This document shows positions 6,901 to 15,345 of a stretch of 23,000 nucleotides of DNA, in pieces (the stretch's first letter is position 1; every line of letters begins with the position of its first letter). The DNA is taken from positions 1 to 23,000 of the forward strand of contig JBBROA010000071.1 of the NCBI GenBank assembly GCA_038229875.1. The letters are read 5' to 3'. Source of the DNA: JALYUA01 sp038229875 (GTDB lineage: Bacteria; Acidobacteriota; Thermoanaerobaculia; UBA5066; Gp7-AA6). The notes under the pieces were generated by a model, which did not search any database, was not told the origin of the DNA, and saw nothing but the letters and a program-made list of their open reading frames with translations. A program made the position numbers and the translations under genes.

Positions 6901-9900
6901 CGACTGGGCCCGTACGGGACGGCAGGCTCAGCGGACCGCCCCGCGCAACGAGCTCGAGAAAACCCTTGCGGCGCTGTGGTGCGAGGCCCTCGGCCTCGAA
7001 GAGATCGGGATCCACGACGATTTCTTCGATTCGGGCGGCCATTCTCTCTCCGCGACGCGAGTCATGGCGCGAACCCGGAGCCTGTGCGGCATCGAGTTCC
7101 CGGTCCGGGTCCTCTTCGAGTGCCCCACCATCGCGGCATTCGCGAAGAGGGTCTACCAGCACAGGGATCGAGGAGTGGTGACTACCAGGGCGGCGCCGTT
7201 GATCCCGGTCCCACGCGACGGGACCATCCCTCTGTCTTTCGCGCAGCAACGGCTCTGGTTCCTCGACCAGCTGGAGCCGGGATCGAGCGCCTACAACGTC
7301 CCGATAGCGCTTCGCCTGGGTGGTCCACTCGACATCGCCGCGCTCGAAAAGAGCCTGAACGAGATCCTCCAGCGCCATGACGCTCTGCGGACCCGCTTTC
7401 CGGCGTTGAAGGGACTTCCCGTTCAGATGATTTCTCCTTCGGCATTGCTGCCACTGCCGGAGGTCGATCTGACGAAGGTGCCGGCGCCAGAGCGCGAGGG
7501 CGAAGCGCTGCGCCGGGTGGCGGAGGAAGCCGCCCTGCCTTTCGACCTGGCGGCCGGACCTCTGGTGCGCGGCCGGCGTCTGGTCCTGTCCGACGACGAG
7601 CAGATTCTCGTCCTGACGATGCACCACATCGTCTCCGACGGGTGGTCCGCGAGAATTCTCCTTCGCGAGCTGGCGGTGCTGTATGACGCGTTTCGCAACG
7701 GCCGCGGGTCTCCCTTGCCGGAGCTCCCCATTCAATACGCCGACTACGCGCTCTGGCAACGCCAACGCCTCCAGGGAGAAACCCTCGAGCGCGAATTGTC
7801 CTACTGGCGAGAGCGGCTCAAAGGAAAGGCCACTCAGCTCGATCTCCCGACGGATCGACCAAGGCCCGCCGTCGCGTCTTTTCGCGGAAGGACCGAAACA
7901 GCCAAATTCCCGCAGACGCTTCTCGAGGACTTGAAGGCCGTCAGCCGCGAGGAGGGGGTGACCCTCTTCATGACGCTGCTCGCCGCGTTCCAGACGCTGC
8001 TGGGGCGGTGTACCGGGCAGGATGACATCTGGGTCGGTTCGCCGATCGCGGGGCGGACTCAGATCGCGACGGAAAGCCTGATCGGCTTTTTCGTCAACAC
8101 CTTGGTCCTGCGGGGTGATCTTTCGGACGACCCGACTTTTCGGGAATTGCTCGGACGATCGCGAGAGGTCGCGCTCGGAGCGTATGCCCATCAGGAGCTC
8201 CCGTTCGAGAAGCTCGTGGAGGAGCTTCAACCGGCGCGCAGCCTGAGCGTTACGCCCCTCTTTCAGGTGATGTTCAGCCTGGAGAATACAGGCAAAGAGA
8301 TCGAGTTCTCCGGTTTGACGGTGAAAAGGGTGAGGGTCTCCCGGGACGCCGCACATTTTGATCTCAGCCTGAGCGTGGCGGAAAAGACCGACGGGCTCTC
8401 CTGCTTCCTGGAGTATCGCAGCGAGCTCTTCGACGCCTCGACCGTGCGAAGGATGCTGAAGCACCTGGAGACTCTGCTCGAGGGGATCGCTGCGGACCCG
8501 GACCGGCGGCTATCGCAGCTGCCGCTGCTGACGGCCTCGGAGCGTCATGAGGTGCTCGTCCTGTGGAACCAGACGGAGACGGACTATCCGAAGGAAAAGG
8601 CGGTGCACCGGCTCTTCGCGGAGCAGGCGGAACGGACGCCCGACGCGGTGGCGGTCGAGTTCAAAAGGCAGCGTCTGACGTACGGGGAGCTGAATCGGCG
8701 ATCCAATCAACTGGCGAGGTACTTGCGCGGAATGGGAGTCGGGCCTGAGGTTCTGGTCGGGTTATGCCTCGAGCGGTCGCTCGAGATGCTGGTCGCGCTC
8801 TTCGGGATTCTGAAGGCCGGCGGGGCGTATCTGCCCCTCGACGCGACCTACCCGCAGGAGCGCCTCGCCTTCATGCTGGAGGACTCCAAGGCGGCTCTGC
8901 TTCTGACCCGCCGCGGGGTCGCGGCGATCCCGGAGGATCCGCTGACCCGTGCGGTTTTCCTGGAGGAATGCTCGGAGGCGATCGCTCGGGAAAGCGGAGA
9001 GAATCTCGAAAGCGGGACGTCGCCCTCGAGTCTCGCTTACATCATCTATACCTCCGGCTCGACGGGCCTGCCCAAGGGAGTGGAGATCGAACACGCCTCC
9101 CTGACGAACTATGCGTGGTTCGCCGTGAACCGGTTTCGTTTGCGATCGGAAGACCGGGTGCTTCAGTTCGCATCCCTGAGCTTCGACGCGGCCGCGGAGG
9201 AGATCTTCTCGACCCTGACGGCAGGGGCGACTCTCGTCCTTCGCTCGGAGGACATGATCGAGTCAGCCGGGACCTTCCTTGCCCGATGCCGTGAACGGAA
9301 CCTCACGGTCCTCGACCTGCCGACCGCCTACTGGCACGAGCTCGTCGCCGCGGCTTCGGCGGAGCGGTTCGATCTTCCCGACTCGTTACGGATGATGATC
9401 GTCGGGGGAGAACGAGCGCTCCCGGAACGGTTCCGGCAGTGGCAAGAGATGGCAGCGGGCCGCGTGCAATTCTTGAATGGCTACGGGCCCACGGAAGCCA
9501 CCATTGCCGCAACGTTCTGGGAGCCGGCCTCGGAGGTGGACACCGCTCTAGAAACGGTGCCGATCGGGCGCCCGATCGCCAATGCCCGAGCGTACGTTCT
9601 CGATGGAATGGCGCAGCCGGTCCCGCCCGGATTCGTCGGGGAGCTTTATCTGGGCGGCGCGGGTGTGGCCCGCGGCTATCGGGGCCGTCCGGACCTGACA
9701 CACGACCGATTCGTCCTGGACCGATTCACGGGAGAAGGCCGGCTCTACAGGACGGGGGACCGAGTTCGATATCGACCGGACGGAAACCTCGAATACCTCG
9801 GCCGCGTCGACGGCCAGGTCAAAGTCCGCGGATTTCGCGTGGAGCTCGGAGAGGTCGAAGCGGCGATGCGAGGGGTCGCCGGAGTCCGGGACGCCGTCGT

Positions 9901-10450
9901 CCGCGCGCGGGAAGATGCGCCGGGAGAAACGCGACTGATCGGCTACATCGTGTGGGATCCGGTGGCGCCGATCACGCTTGGCGAACTGCGCCGCCGGCTC
10001 TACGAGAATCTTCCATCGCACATGGTGCCGTCTCTCTTCGTCTCGCTCGAGAAGCTGCCTCGGACATCGAGTGGGAAGCTGGATCCGACGGGGCTTCCGT
10101 CCCCCGACGCGGATCGTCCCGAGGTCGACAGCACGTATGAGGCCCCGCGGACTCCTTCGGAAGAGACTCTGGTGGAGATCTGGAAGAAAGTCCTGCGACT
10201 CGACCGGGTGGGAGTCCACGACAACTTCTTCGAGCTGGGCGGGCACTCCCTTCTCGCGACGCAGGTCGTTTCCCGGGCGCGCGACGCGTTCCGCCTGGAT
10301 CTGCCTCTACGGGACCTTTTCTTGCACCCCACCGTCGCGCAACTGGCGTTGGCCATCGCCCAGAGACAGGCCGAGGGAATCGCGCCCGCGGAGATGGATC
10401 GCATCCTGGCCGATCTGGAAGCCTCAGCCGGCGAGGGCTCTTCTCGATGA
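3995..10450 (+). CDS. Nonribosomal peptide synthetase, C*-A-PCP-C-A-PCP
   Basis: A 2151-residue two-module synthetase. The first condensation-like domain (about 10-450) has SLPALCADN at 150-158 where HHxxxDG belongs; both catalytic histidines are Pro152 and Ala153. A1 (about 455-960) has YTSGSTG at 610-616 and K960; my hand-read pocket is SSRDLAMGIK, with Ser in place of Asp235. PCP1 carries Ser1017 in GGHSL. C2 (about 1065-1500) has an intact HHIVSDG at 1210-1216 and resembles LCL domains. A2 (about 1520-2030) has YTSGSTG at 1685-1691 and K2028, with pocket DAEDIGGIAK. PCP2 carries Ser2085. There is no epimerase or methyltransferase. Translation may start at TTG 3995, overlapping the dioxygenase stop, or at ATG 4019 (residue 9); neither has an ideal ribosome site. 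The gene overlaps the next by ATGA, so the two chains form one assembly line. Confidence 0.93.
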   Translation: MTRPVEDAMQGETVVGYALSPQQRRVWSEQTQCGRVFAAQVAVWIDGELDLKTFSAAVDDVVRRHEILRTRFVRLPGMGFPLQVVDASRPIDIRMRSTPFGRLEGEREENAELDSAWRELWNEPFDLETGSSLRVELVAFSSRRHALVLSLPALCADNVGLANLVRSIRHSYIGFETGEVIADPVFQYADFAAVLNEHPNPEPGRGAGAAEDDRGIPRPALPGEVNSATPKDFEPRTVPLPVTPRETEMVEALAHELKSSLYGVLWAVWRVLLCRLTGERALVSRVCRDGREFREVERALGLFAWSVPVGDSIDESALFTDVVNQVDPALSSSLAVPVSAPAPSSDGPSASFEFVELSRDDLPGRLTFRISRQEASIERFSIQLSLVQENGHTTAQVRYDASRFSADAAGRIADALSTLLTSILANPQSPVAALEILSEAERDRIVRGFNETDRDYGGPISVADLFERAAAARENEIAVMSGPETLTYFELNRRANQLAAHLRDLGASSDTVVGVCLNRSVHFPVAVLSVLKAGAAWLPLDPAYPAERLTAILKDAWPAVLLTEGNLAANLTDATLPVVRIDLDHEDISRRSPENVKCSGSQQDAAYVIYTSGSTGQPKGVVLTRAGLANYLQAMGEALAIDPSDLYLHTASIGFSSSVRQLLLPLTHGATSVIASPDELRDPLLLLDQVKRQGVTVIDVVPSFWRAAMDVIGQLEGADRDALMDNSLRVVLSASEPLSFDLVRRWRTEFGQETPVINMYGQTETTGIVAVYQVPQDLPDRAEVVPLGRPIGNVRIHVLGSSGAPIPAGAIGEVWVGGAGLARGYLHNEGSTRDAFLPDPFSSDTGARLYRTGDLGLFRTDGTLEYRGRRDGQIKIRGFRVEPGEVEIVLGRHPGVRESVVGLRKDPAGEARLVAWIVRHPGASTSVRELRGFLRLRLPDYMNPTACLFLEGLPKTPTGKVDRRQLPDPDWARTGRQAQRTAPRNELEKTLAALWCEALGLEEIGIHDDFFDSGGHSLSATRVMARTRSLCGIEFPVRVLFECPTIAAFAKRVYQHRDRGVVTTRAAPLIPVPRDGTIPLSFAQQRLWFLDQLEPGSSAYNVPIALRLGGPLDIAALEKSLNEILQRHDALRTRFPALKGLPVQMISPSALLPLPEVDLTKVPAPEREGEALRRVAEEAALPFDLAAGPLVRGRRLVLSDDEQILVLTMHHIVSDGWSARILLRELAVLYDAFRNGRGSPLPELPIQYADYALWQRQRLQGETLERELSYWRERLKGKATQLDLPTDRPRPAVASFRGRTETAKFPQTLLEDLKAVSREEGVTLFMTLLAAFQTLLGRCTGQDDIWVGSPIAGRTQIATESLIGFFVNTLVLRGDLSDDPTFRELLGRSREVALGAYAHQELPFEKLVEELQPARSLSVTPLFQVMFSLENTGKEIEFSGLTVKRVRVSRDAAHFDLSLSVAEKTDGLSCFLEYRSELFDASTVRRMLKHLETLLEGIAADPDRRLSQLPLLTASERHEVLVLWNQTETDYPKEKAVHRLFAEQAERTPDAVAVEFKRQRLTYGELNRRSNQLARYLRGMGVGPEVLVGLCLERSLEMLVALFGILKAGGAYLPLDATYPQERLAFMLEDSKAALLLTRRGVAAIPEDPLTRAVFLEECSEAIARESGENLESGTSPSSLAYIIYTSGSTGLPKGVEIEHASLTNYAWFAVNRFRLRSEDRVLQFASLSFDAAAEEIFSTLTAGATLVLRSEDMIESAGTFLARCRERNLTVLDLPTAYWHELVAAASAERFDLPDSLRMMIVGGERALPERFRQWQEMAAGRVQFLNGYGPTEATIAATFWEPASEVDTALETVPIGRPIANARAYVLDGMAQPVPPGFVGELYLGGAGVARGYRGRPDLTHDRFVLDRFTGEGRLYRTGDRVRYRPDGNLEYLGRVDGQVKVRGFRVELGEVEAAMRGVAGVRDAVVRAREDAPGETRLIGYIVWDPVAPITLGELRRRLYENLPSHMVPSLFVSLEKLPRTSSGKLDPTGLPSPDADRPEVDSTYEAPRTPSEETLVEIWKKVLRLDRVGVHDNFFELGGHSLLATQVVSRARDAFRLDLPLRDLFLHPTVAQLALAIAQRQAEGIAPAEMDRILADLEASAGEGSSR

Positions 10451-13400
10451 GCGACCTCGGTCAGCGAATCGCGAAACTCTCACCGGAGGCGCGCGCGCTC
10501 CTCGAGCGCCGCTTCGCGGAGGCCGAGCGGCCAGCGGAGCCGCGGATCCCTCCCCGGGGCGACGACAACCCGGCGCCTCTCTCCTTCGCTCAGCAACGTC
10601 TCTGGGTCCTCGACCGGCTCGAACCGGGCAAGGCGTTCTACAACGTCCCCCAGGTCTTTCGCATCCGTGGCGCTCTGGACGTTTCGGCTCTCGAGCGCGC
10701 TCTCAATACGATCCGGGAGCGTCATGCCGTCCTGAGCAGTACGTTCCAGGAGATCGACGGCACCCCCGTTCAGGTCGCGGCGCAATCGGGAGCGTCAGGC
10801 CTCTCGGTCGTCGATCTCGGCGCACTCGAGGCGCAAACTCGCGAAAAAGAAGCCTTGCGCATCGCCGAGGAGGAAGCTCGCGCCCCGTTCGATCTCGCCC
10901 GGGGACCCTTGCTGCGGGCGACGGTCATCCGTTTGGGTCCCGACGAGCACATCCTGCTGATCACGGTGCACCACATCGTCTTCGACGGATGGTCGGGAGA
11001 CATCTTCGATTCGGAGCTCGCGACGCTCTACGAGGCCTACAGCAAGGGCCGGGCGTCGCCCTTGTCTCCGCCGCCGATCCAGTACGCCGACTTTGCTGTC
11101 TGGCAGCGGGAGTGGCTGCGGGGAGGAGTCCTCGAGGAACAGCTCACGTACTGGAAGCGGCAGCTCCAGGGCGCTCCGGAGGTGCTGGAGTTGTTCGCCG
11201 GCCGTTCGCGTCCCCTGGTGCAGACATTCCGGGGGGCAACGGAGATCTCCACGATCTCGAAGCCCCTGACCGCGGCGATCCGGAAAGTCGGCCAACGTGA
11301 AGGCGCGACCTTCTTCATGACACTCCTCGCGGCTTTCCAGGTTCTCCTGCTCCGCCACTCGGCAGGAGAAGACATCGTCGTCGGTTCTCCTGTCGCCGGA
11401 CGCAATCGGAGCGACATCGAGGGACTGATCGGTTTCTTCGTCAATACTCTGGTCCTGCGCACGAACCTCTCGGGGGACCCGACGTTCCGGGGGCTGCTCG
11501 GGCGGGTGCGTGAGGTCGCCATCAGCGCGTACGCCCACCAGGATCTTCCCTTCGAAAGGCTGGTCGAGGAATTGAACCCGGAGCGGACGCTGAGCCACTC
11601 CCCCCTATTTCAGGTGATGGTGACGCTTCAGAACACATCCGCCTCCGAGTTTCAGCTCCCGGGTCTCTCAGTGACTCCGCTCCGGCTGACCGGGGAAACC
11701 GCCAAGTTCGACCTCAGCGCCGTCTTTCTGGAGAGAGGAGAAGAGCTGTCGGTTGCATTCCAATACAGCAGCGATCTCTTCGAAGCCTCGACCATTCAAC
11801 GGATGCTTGCTCGCCTGCAGGTGTTGCTCGAAGGGATCGCAGAGGATCCCGACCGGCGCCTGTCGGAACTGCCGTACCTGACGGCGGCTGAGCGGCACCA
11901 GATGCTCGTCGAATGGAACGACACGGCGGCCGAGTACCCGGCCGCGAGCTGCCTTCATGAGCTCTTCGAGGCCGAGGTCGAGCGCGCGCCCGAGGCGATC
12001 GCGGTTCGGGACGGCCTCGAGGAGCTCAGTTATCGCGAGCTGAACCGGCGCGCCAACGGCCTCGCTCTCTTCCTGCGCAACCACGGCGTGGGTCCCGAGG
12101 TGGTCGTCGGCGTCTGCATGCCGCGCTCCGTCCGCACGGTTGTGGCGCTGCTTGGCACGCTCAAAGCGGGAGGCGCGTACGTTCCACTGGATCCTTCCTA
12201 CCCCGCGCAGCGTCTGACTTTCATGTTCCGGGATTCGGGCGCCCGCTTGCTTTTGACCGAGCAACGCTACGCATCAGGGCTGTTCGACCCCCGGACGGAG
12301 ATCGTCTCCCTCGACTCCCCGGGCGCGCACTTCTCCGGCGAGTCGGATGCCAATCCCGCGCCCATCGCGCGGGCGGAGAATCTCGCCTACGTCATCTACA
12401 CCTCCGGGACGACGGGAACGCCCAAGGGGGTCGAGACGTCCCATCGTGCGTGCGTCAACCGTCTGTCGTGGACGTGGCGGACGTACCCGTTCGCTGCCGG
12501 CGAGGTCTGCAGCCAGAAGACCGCGCTCTCTTTCGTGGACTCGGTTGGTGAGATTTTTGGTCCGCTGCTCCGGGGAATCCCGAGCGTCATCCTGCCGGAC
12601 GAGGCGGTCCGCGATCCGCACGCGCTTCTCGCGGCGCTCGCCGCCTCGAAAACGACGCGGGTCGTGCTGGTGCCTTCGCTCTTGCGGGTGCTTCTCGACT
12701 CGGGGGGTGATCTGGCGCGAAGGCTCCCGCTCGTCAAGTGGTGGGTCACGAGCGGTGAAACGCTTTCTCTCGACCTCTATCGAAGATTTCGACAGACGTT
12801 TCCCGAGGCGGTGTTGATCAACCTCTACGGCTCATCGGAGGTCTCGGCCGATGTGACCTGCTACGACAGCCGTCAGGGAGAGCCGCGCGATTCCGTCCCG
12901 ATCGGCCGTCCGATCTCGAACACCCGGGTCTACATCCTGGACGAGCGTCGTCAGCCCGTGCCCCTCGAGGTCCCGGGGGAGATCTACATCGGGGGGGACG
13001 CTCTCGCGCGAGGATACCGGAACCGCCCGGAGCTCACGGCCGAACGATTCCTCGCTGACCCGTTTTCTGACGTTGGCGGCGCACGGCTGTTCAGGACGGG
13101 TGACCGCGGGCGGTATCGGGCCGACGGCCAGATCGAATATCTGGGCCGCAAGGATGATCAGATCAAGCTCCGCGGCCATCGCATCGAGCTGGGCGAGATC
13201 GAGTCTGTGCTGGCGGCTCATCCCGCCGTCGGCGGAGTCGTCGCAGCAGTGCGCGAAGAGCCGCCCGGAGAGCCGCGCCTGGTCGCCTATGTCGTTCCAA
13301 AGCATGGGCGCGTCGCGGTGGCGGAATTACGCCGTTTTCTCGAGAGCCGGCTTCCCGAGTTCATGCTCCCTTCGGCGTTCATCTTTCTCGAGGTTCTGCC

Positions 13401-14568
13401 GCTGACTCGGAGCGGCAAGATCGATCGCGGTGCGCTCCCCGCACCGGGCAATTTGCGGCCCGAGCTGCAGGATGTTTTCGTGGCGCCCCGCAATGCCGTC
13501 GAGCAGAGAATCGCCCGAATCTGGTCTGACCTCCTCGGCATCGAAAGTGTCGGGATTCACGATAATTTCTTCGACCTCGGCGGACACTCCCTGCTCGCCG
13601 TCCGACTGGTCGCGGAGCTCGAAAAGAACTTCGGCCGCCAGCTGGCGCTGGCCACCATCTTTCGCTCTCCGACCATCGCGGAGCTCACCGAACTGTTCAA
13701 GCAGAAGCGGTTGGGTCGCCGTTCCCCCTCCCTTGTAGCCGTACAGCCGAAAGGGACCCGGCCTCCTTTTTTTTGTGTGCACGCGAACACGGGAATCGTT
13801 TACTACCGGGCGCTTTCCCGATATCTTGGACCCGACCAACCGTTCTACGGCTTGCAATCTCAGGGACTGGACGGAACGTGCCCGCCGTACGAAACCGTGG
13901 AAGACATGGCGGCTCACTATGTTGACGAAATCCGCGAGTTCCAACCGGAGGGCCCCTATTACCTCGGGGGCTACTCATTCGGGGGGAAGGTGGCTTTTGA
14001 GATGGCCCGTCAGCTCCACTCGGCAGGGGAAAGGGTAAGTGTCCTCGCTTTTTTCGATACCTCGAATTCTCCCCTGACACCCGACCCCACCCGTCTGGAA
14101 TTCGTTCGCGACCGGGTTCGGTTCCACATAGCGAGCCTCAAGAGCGTCTCTCGGCAGCAGAAGTTCTCGTATCTCATGCGGCCCGCGAAAACTTTGGTTC
14201 TGCTGGGCGCCGGTGCGCTCTCTCGAGCCCAAGAGCGAGTCTTCCATCCCCTGCGAAGCGCGCAACGGAGGGTCCTCGGAGCAAACGGTCGAGCTGCCAT
14301 CCGGTACCGTCCCGGGTTTTACGCGGGCCACGTCACGATTTTTCGGGCGAAGGACGGCCGGGAGCAGCTCCGTGACGACCGCTCGCCGAGAGACCCACAA
14401 CTGGGATGGGGAAAGCTTTGCGGGGAGGGTGTGGAGGTTCGAGAAGTACCAGGCGGCCACTCTTCGATGCTGGAAGAAGAATCGAACATCCGGGCTCTCG
14501 CCGAGAAGTTGTCCTTCTGCCTTCACGACGCGCAGTTAAAGGAAGCGCACTCGAACCGCTTAGGGTGA
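10447..14568 (+). CDS. Nonribosomal peptide synthetase, C-A-PCP-TE (terminal module)
   Basis: A 1373-residue releasing module. A short N-terminal helix (about 3-24, LSPEARALLERRF) is the usual linker ahead of a condensation domain. The C domain (about 42-480) has HHIVFDG at 175-181 and looks LCL-type. The A domain (about 500-991) has YTSGTTG at 651-657 and K991; its hand-read pocket is VDGLVSLADK, which shares V, D and SLADK with the published beta-alanine code of bleomycin synthetase (VDWVISLADK as I remember it). The PCP carries Ser1048 in GGHSL. The type I thioesterase (about 1105-1350) shows the triad S1177 in GYSFG, D1204 and H1338 in GGHSS, and releases the product by hydrolysis or cyclisation. 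The start ATG overlaps the preceding TGA. A third residue of beta-amino-acid type is inferred, not proven. Confidence 0.93.
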   Translation: MSDLGQRIAKLSPEARALLERRFAEAERPAEPRIPPRGDDNPAPLSFAQQRLWVLDRLEPGKAFYNVPQVFRIRGALDVSALERALNTIRERHAVLSSTFQEIDGTPVQVAAQSGASGLSVVDLGALEAQTREKEALRIAEEEARAPFDLARGPLLRATVIRLGPDEHILLITVHHIVFDGWSGDIFDSELATLYEAYSKGRASPLSPPPIQYADFAVWQREWLRGGVLEEQLTYWKRQLQGAPEVLELFAGRSRPLVQTFRGATEISTISKPLTAAIRKVGQREGATFFMTLLAAFQVLLLRHSAGEDIVVGSPVAGRNRSDIEGLIGFFVNTLVLRTNLSGDPTFRGLLGRVREVAISAYAHQDLPFERLVEELNPERTLSHSPLFQVMVTLQNTSASEFQLPGLSVTPLRLTGETAKFDLSAVFLERGEELSVAFQYSSDLFEASTIQRMLARLQVLLEGIAEDPDRRLSELPYLTAAERHQMLVEWNDTAAEYPAASCLHELFEAEVERAPEAIAVRDGLEELSYRELNRRANGLALFLRNHGVGPEVVVGVCMPRSVRTVVALLGTLKAGGAYVPLDPSYPAQRLTFMFRDSGARLLLTEQRYASGLFDPRTEIVSLDSPGAHFSGESDANPAPIARAENLAYVIYTSGTTGTPKGVETSHRACVNRLSWTWRTYPFAAGEVCSQKTALSFVDSVGEIFGPLLRGIPSVILPDEAVRDPHALLAALAASKTTRVVLVPSLLRVLLDSGGDLARRLPLVKWWVTSGETLSLDLYRRFRQTFPEAVLINLYGSSEVSADVTCYDSRQGEPRDSVPIGRPISNTRVYILDERRQPVPLEVPGEIYIGGDALARGYRNRPELTAERFLADPFSDVGGARLFRTGDRGRYRADGQIEYLGRKDDQIKLRGHRIELGEIESVLAAHPAVGGVVAAVREEPPGEPRLVAYVVPKHGRVAVAELRRFLESRLPEFMLPSAFIFLEVLPLTRSGKIDRGALPAPGNLRPELQDVFVAPRNAVEQRIARIWSDLLGIESVGIHDNFFDLGGHSLLAVRLVAELEKNFGRQLALATIFRSPTIAELTELFKQKRLGRRSPSLVAVQPKGTRPPFFCVHANTGIVYYRALSRYLGPDQPFYGLQSQGLDGTCPPYETVEDMAAHYVDEIREFQPEGPYYLGGYSFGGKVAFEMARQLHSAGERVSVLAFFDTSNSPLTPDPTRLEFVRDRVRFHIASLKSVSRQQKFSYLMRPAKTLVLLGAGALSRAQERVFHPLRSAQRRVLGANGRAAIRYRPGFYAGHVTIFRAKDGREQLRDDRSPRDPQLGWGKLCGEGVEVREVPGGHSSMLEEESNIRALAEKLSFCLHDAQLKEAHSNRLG

Positions 14569-15345
14569 GCGCTTACGATCAGAATCGCGAATGCGGCGAT
14601 TAAACGTCGGGTGTGCGACATATCGTCTCGTCGGGCGGCCGGATCGTACTGGGGTGTCGCGCCGGACGCCCGCCGGGGAGATGCGGAGCTGAGGGAGAGC
14701 GAACGTCTGGCGAGGGAGTCGGATACCAGGCCTCCGGAATCTCGGATCCCAGTTGCCGCTCCAAAAAGGGAAAACTGCTCAAAAACAGGAATTTCGGGAT
14801 TTTCGGAGAAAGCTCGGATTTGACGTCTTTCACCGAATTCGCCGCCAGGACCCGGAGACGTCTCGGAGACTTATTCTTTTCACGACGGGCCGCCGTGTGA
14901 CCCGAAGGTTCATGGCGCTCCTGTCCAACTCGGGGCGAGATCATTTCCCGGCAGCCCGGCATTCCCCGCATCCGGGGGAGCGGATCAGGTGAGGGGGACC
15001 ATCTCGGGGTTACGTGCATGCGACTGGTCCCGGCGCTCTTCTACCACCGCAGGGTGGCGGTGAGCAGGTATCTGGCGTCGAGCTCAGCCCGATCTCTTCT
15101 GCCCTTCTCCGCCTTTTGGTAGGCTATGGAACTTTCTCGGGCGACCAGACGACCTTCCGTCTGCTACGCCGCGTTTTTGTCGGGACCCATGTTCAAGTTC
15201 GAAGGGTTCGCTGCATCGATGGTTGAGACCTCCTGGGCCGAAATTTGTTTTGCGAGGCGCCTCATCAGCTCCCGGCGCGGGACTCGGCAGGATGGGTTGC
15301 ATCGGGCGCCATGTCAAACGAGCGGGCGGTCTCCCCGACGACGTG
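14569..15345. other. 777-base convergent intergenic region, no gene recognised
   Basis: This lies between the 3' ends of the NRPS operon (+) and the kinase (-). Several short frames are open on both strands, but none has a ribosome site plus a recognisable protein pattern; compositions are rich in Arg, Pro, Ser and Gly, as expected of GC-rich non-coding DNA. Structure that can be seen: CCCCG/CGGGG with a 4-base loop near 14964-14976, and GGGACCA (14995-15001) with TGGTCCC (15025-15031). A/T-richer text at 14760-14830 differs from its surroundings. It may be a worn-out insertion or gene remnant, but I cannot identify a source. Confidence 0.5.
14583..14601 (+). terminator. Weak stem-loop just after the NRPS operon
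   Basis: AATCGC (14583-14588) pairs with GCGATT (14596-14601) around a 7-base loop, 15 bases after the NRPS stop. The stem is short and no T-run follows, so it may be only a 3'-end stabiliser or chance. Confidence 0.2.

Noticed and set aside
5435..8464. A 1009-codon open frame on the minus strand inside the first NRPS gene
   Set aside because: It is a GC-rich shadow: the opposite strand carries unmistakable NRPS motifs throughout, and this frame shows no domain.
14600..15019. Overlapping small frames on both strands after the NRPS operon
   Set aside because: None has a ribosome site with convincing composition; PDPLPRMRG-like text is typical of translated GC-rich repeats.
14995..15031. GGGACCA/TGGTCCC inverted pair as a bidirectional terminator
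   Set aside because: The loop is 23 bases and there is no T-run on either side, so termination is not supported.
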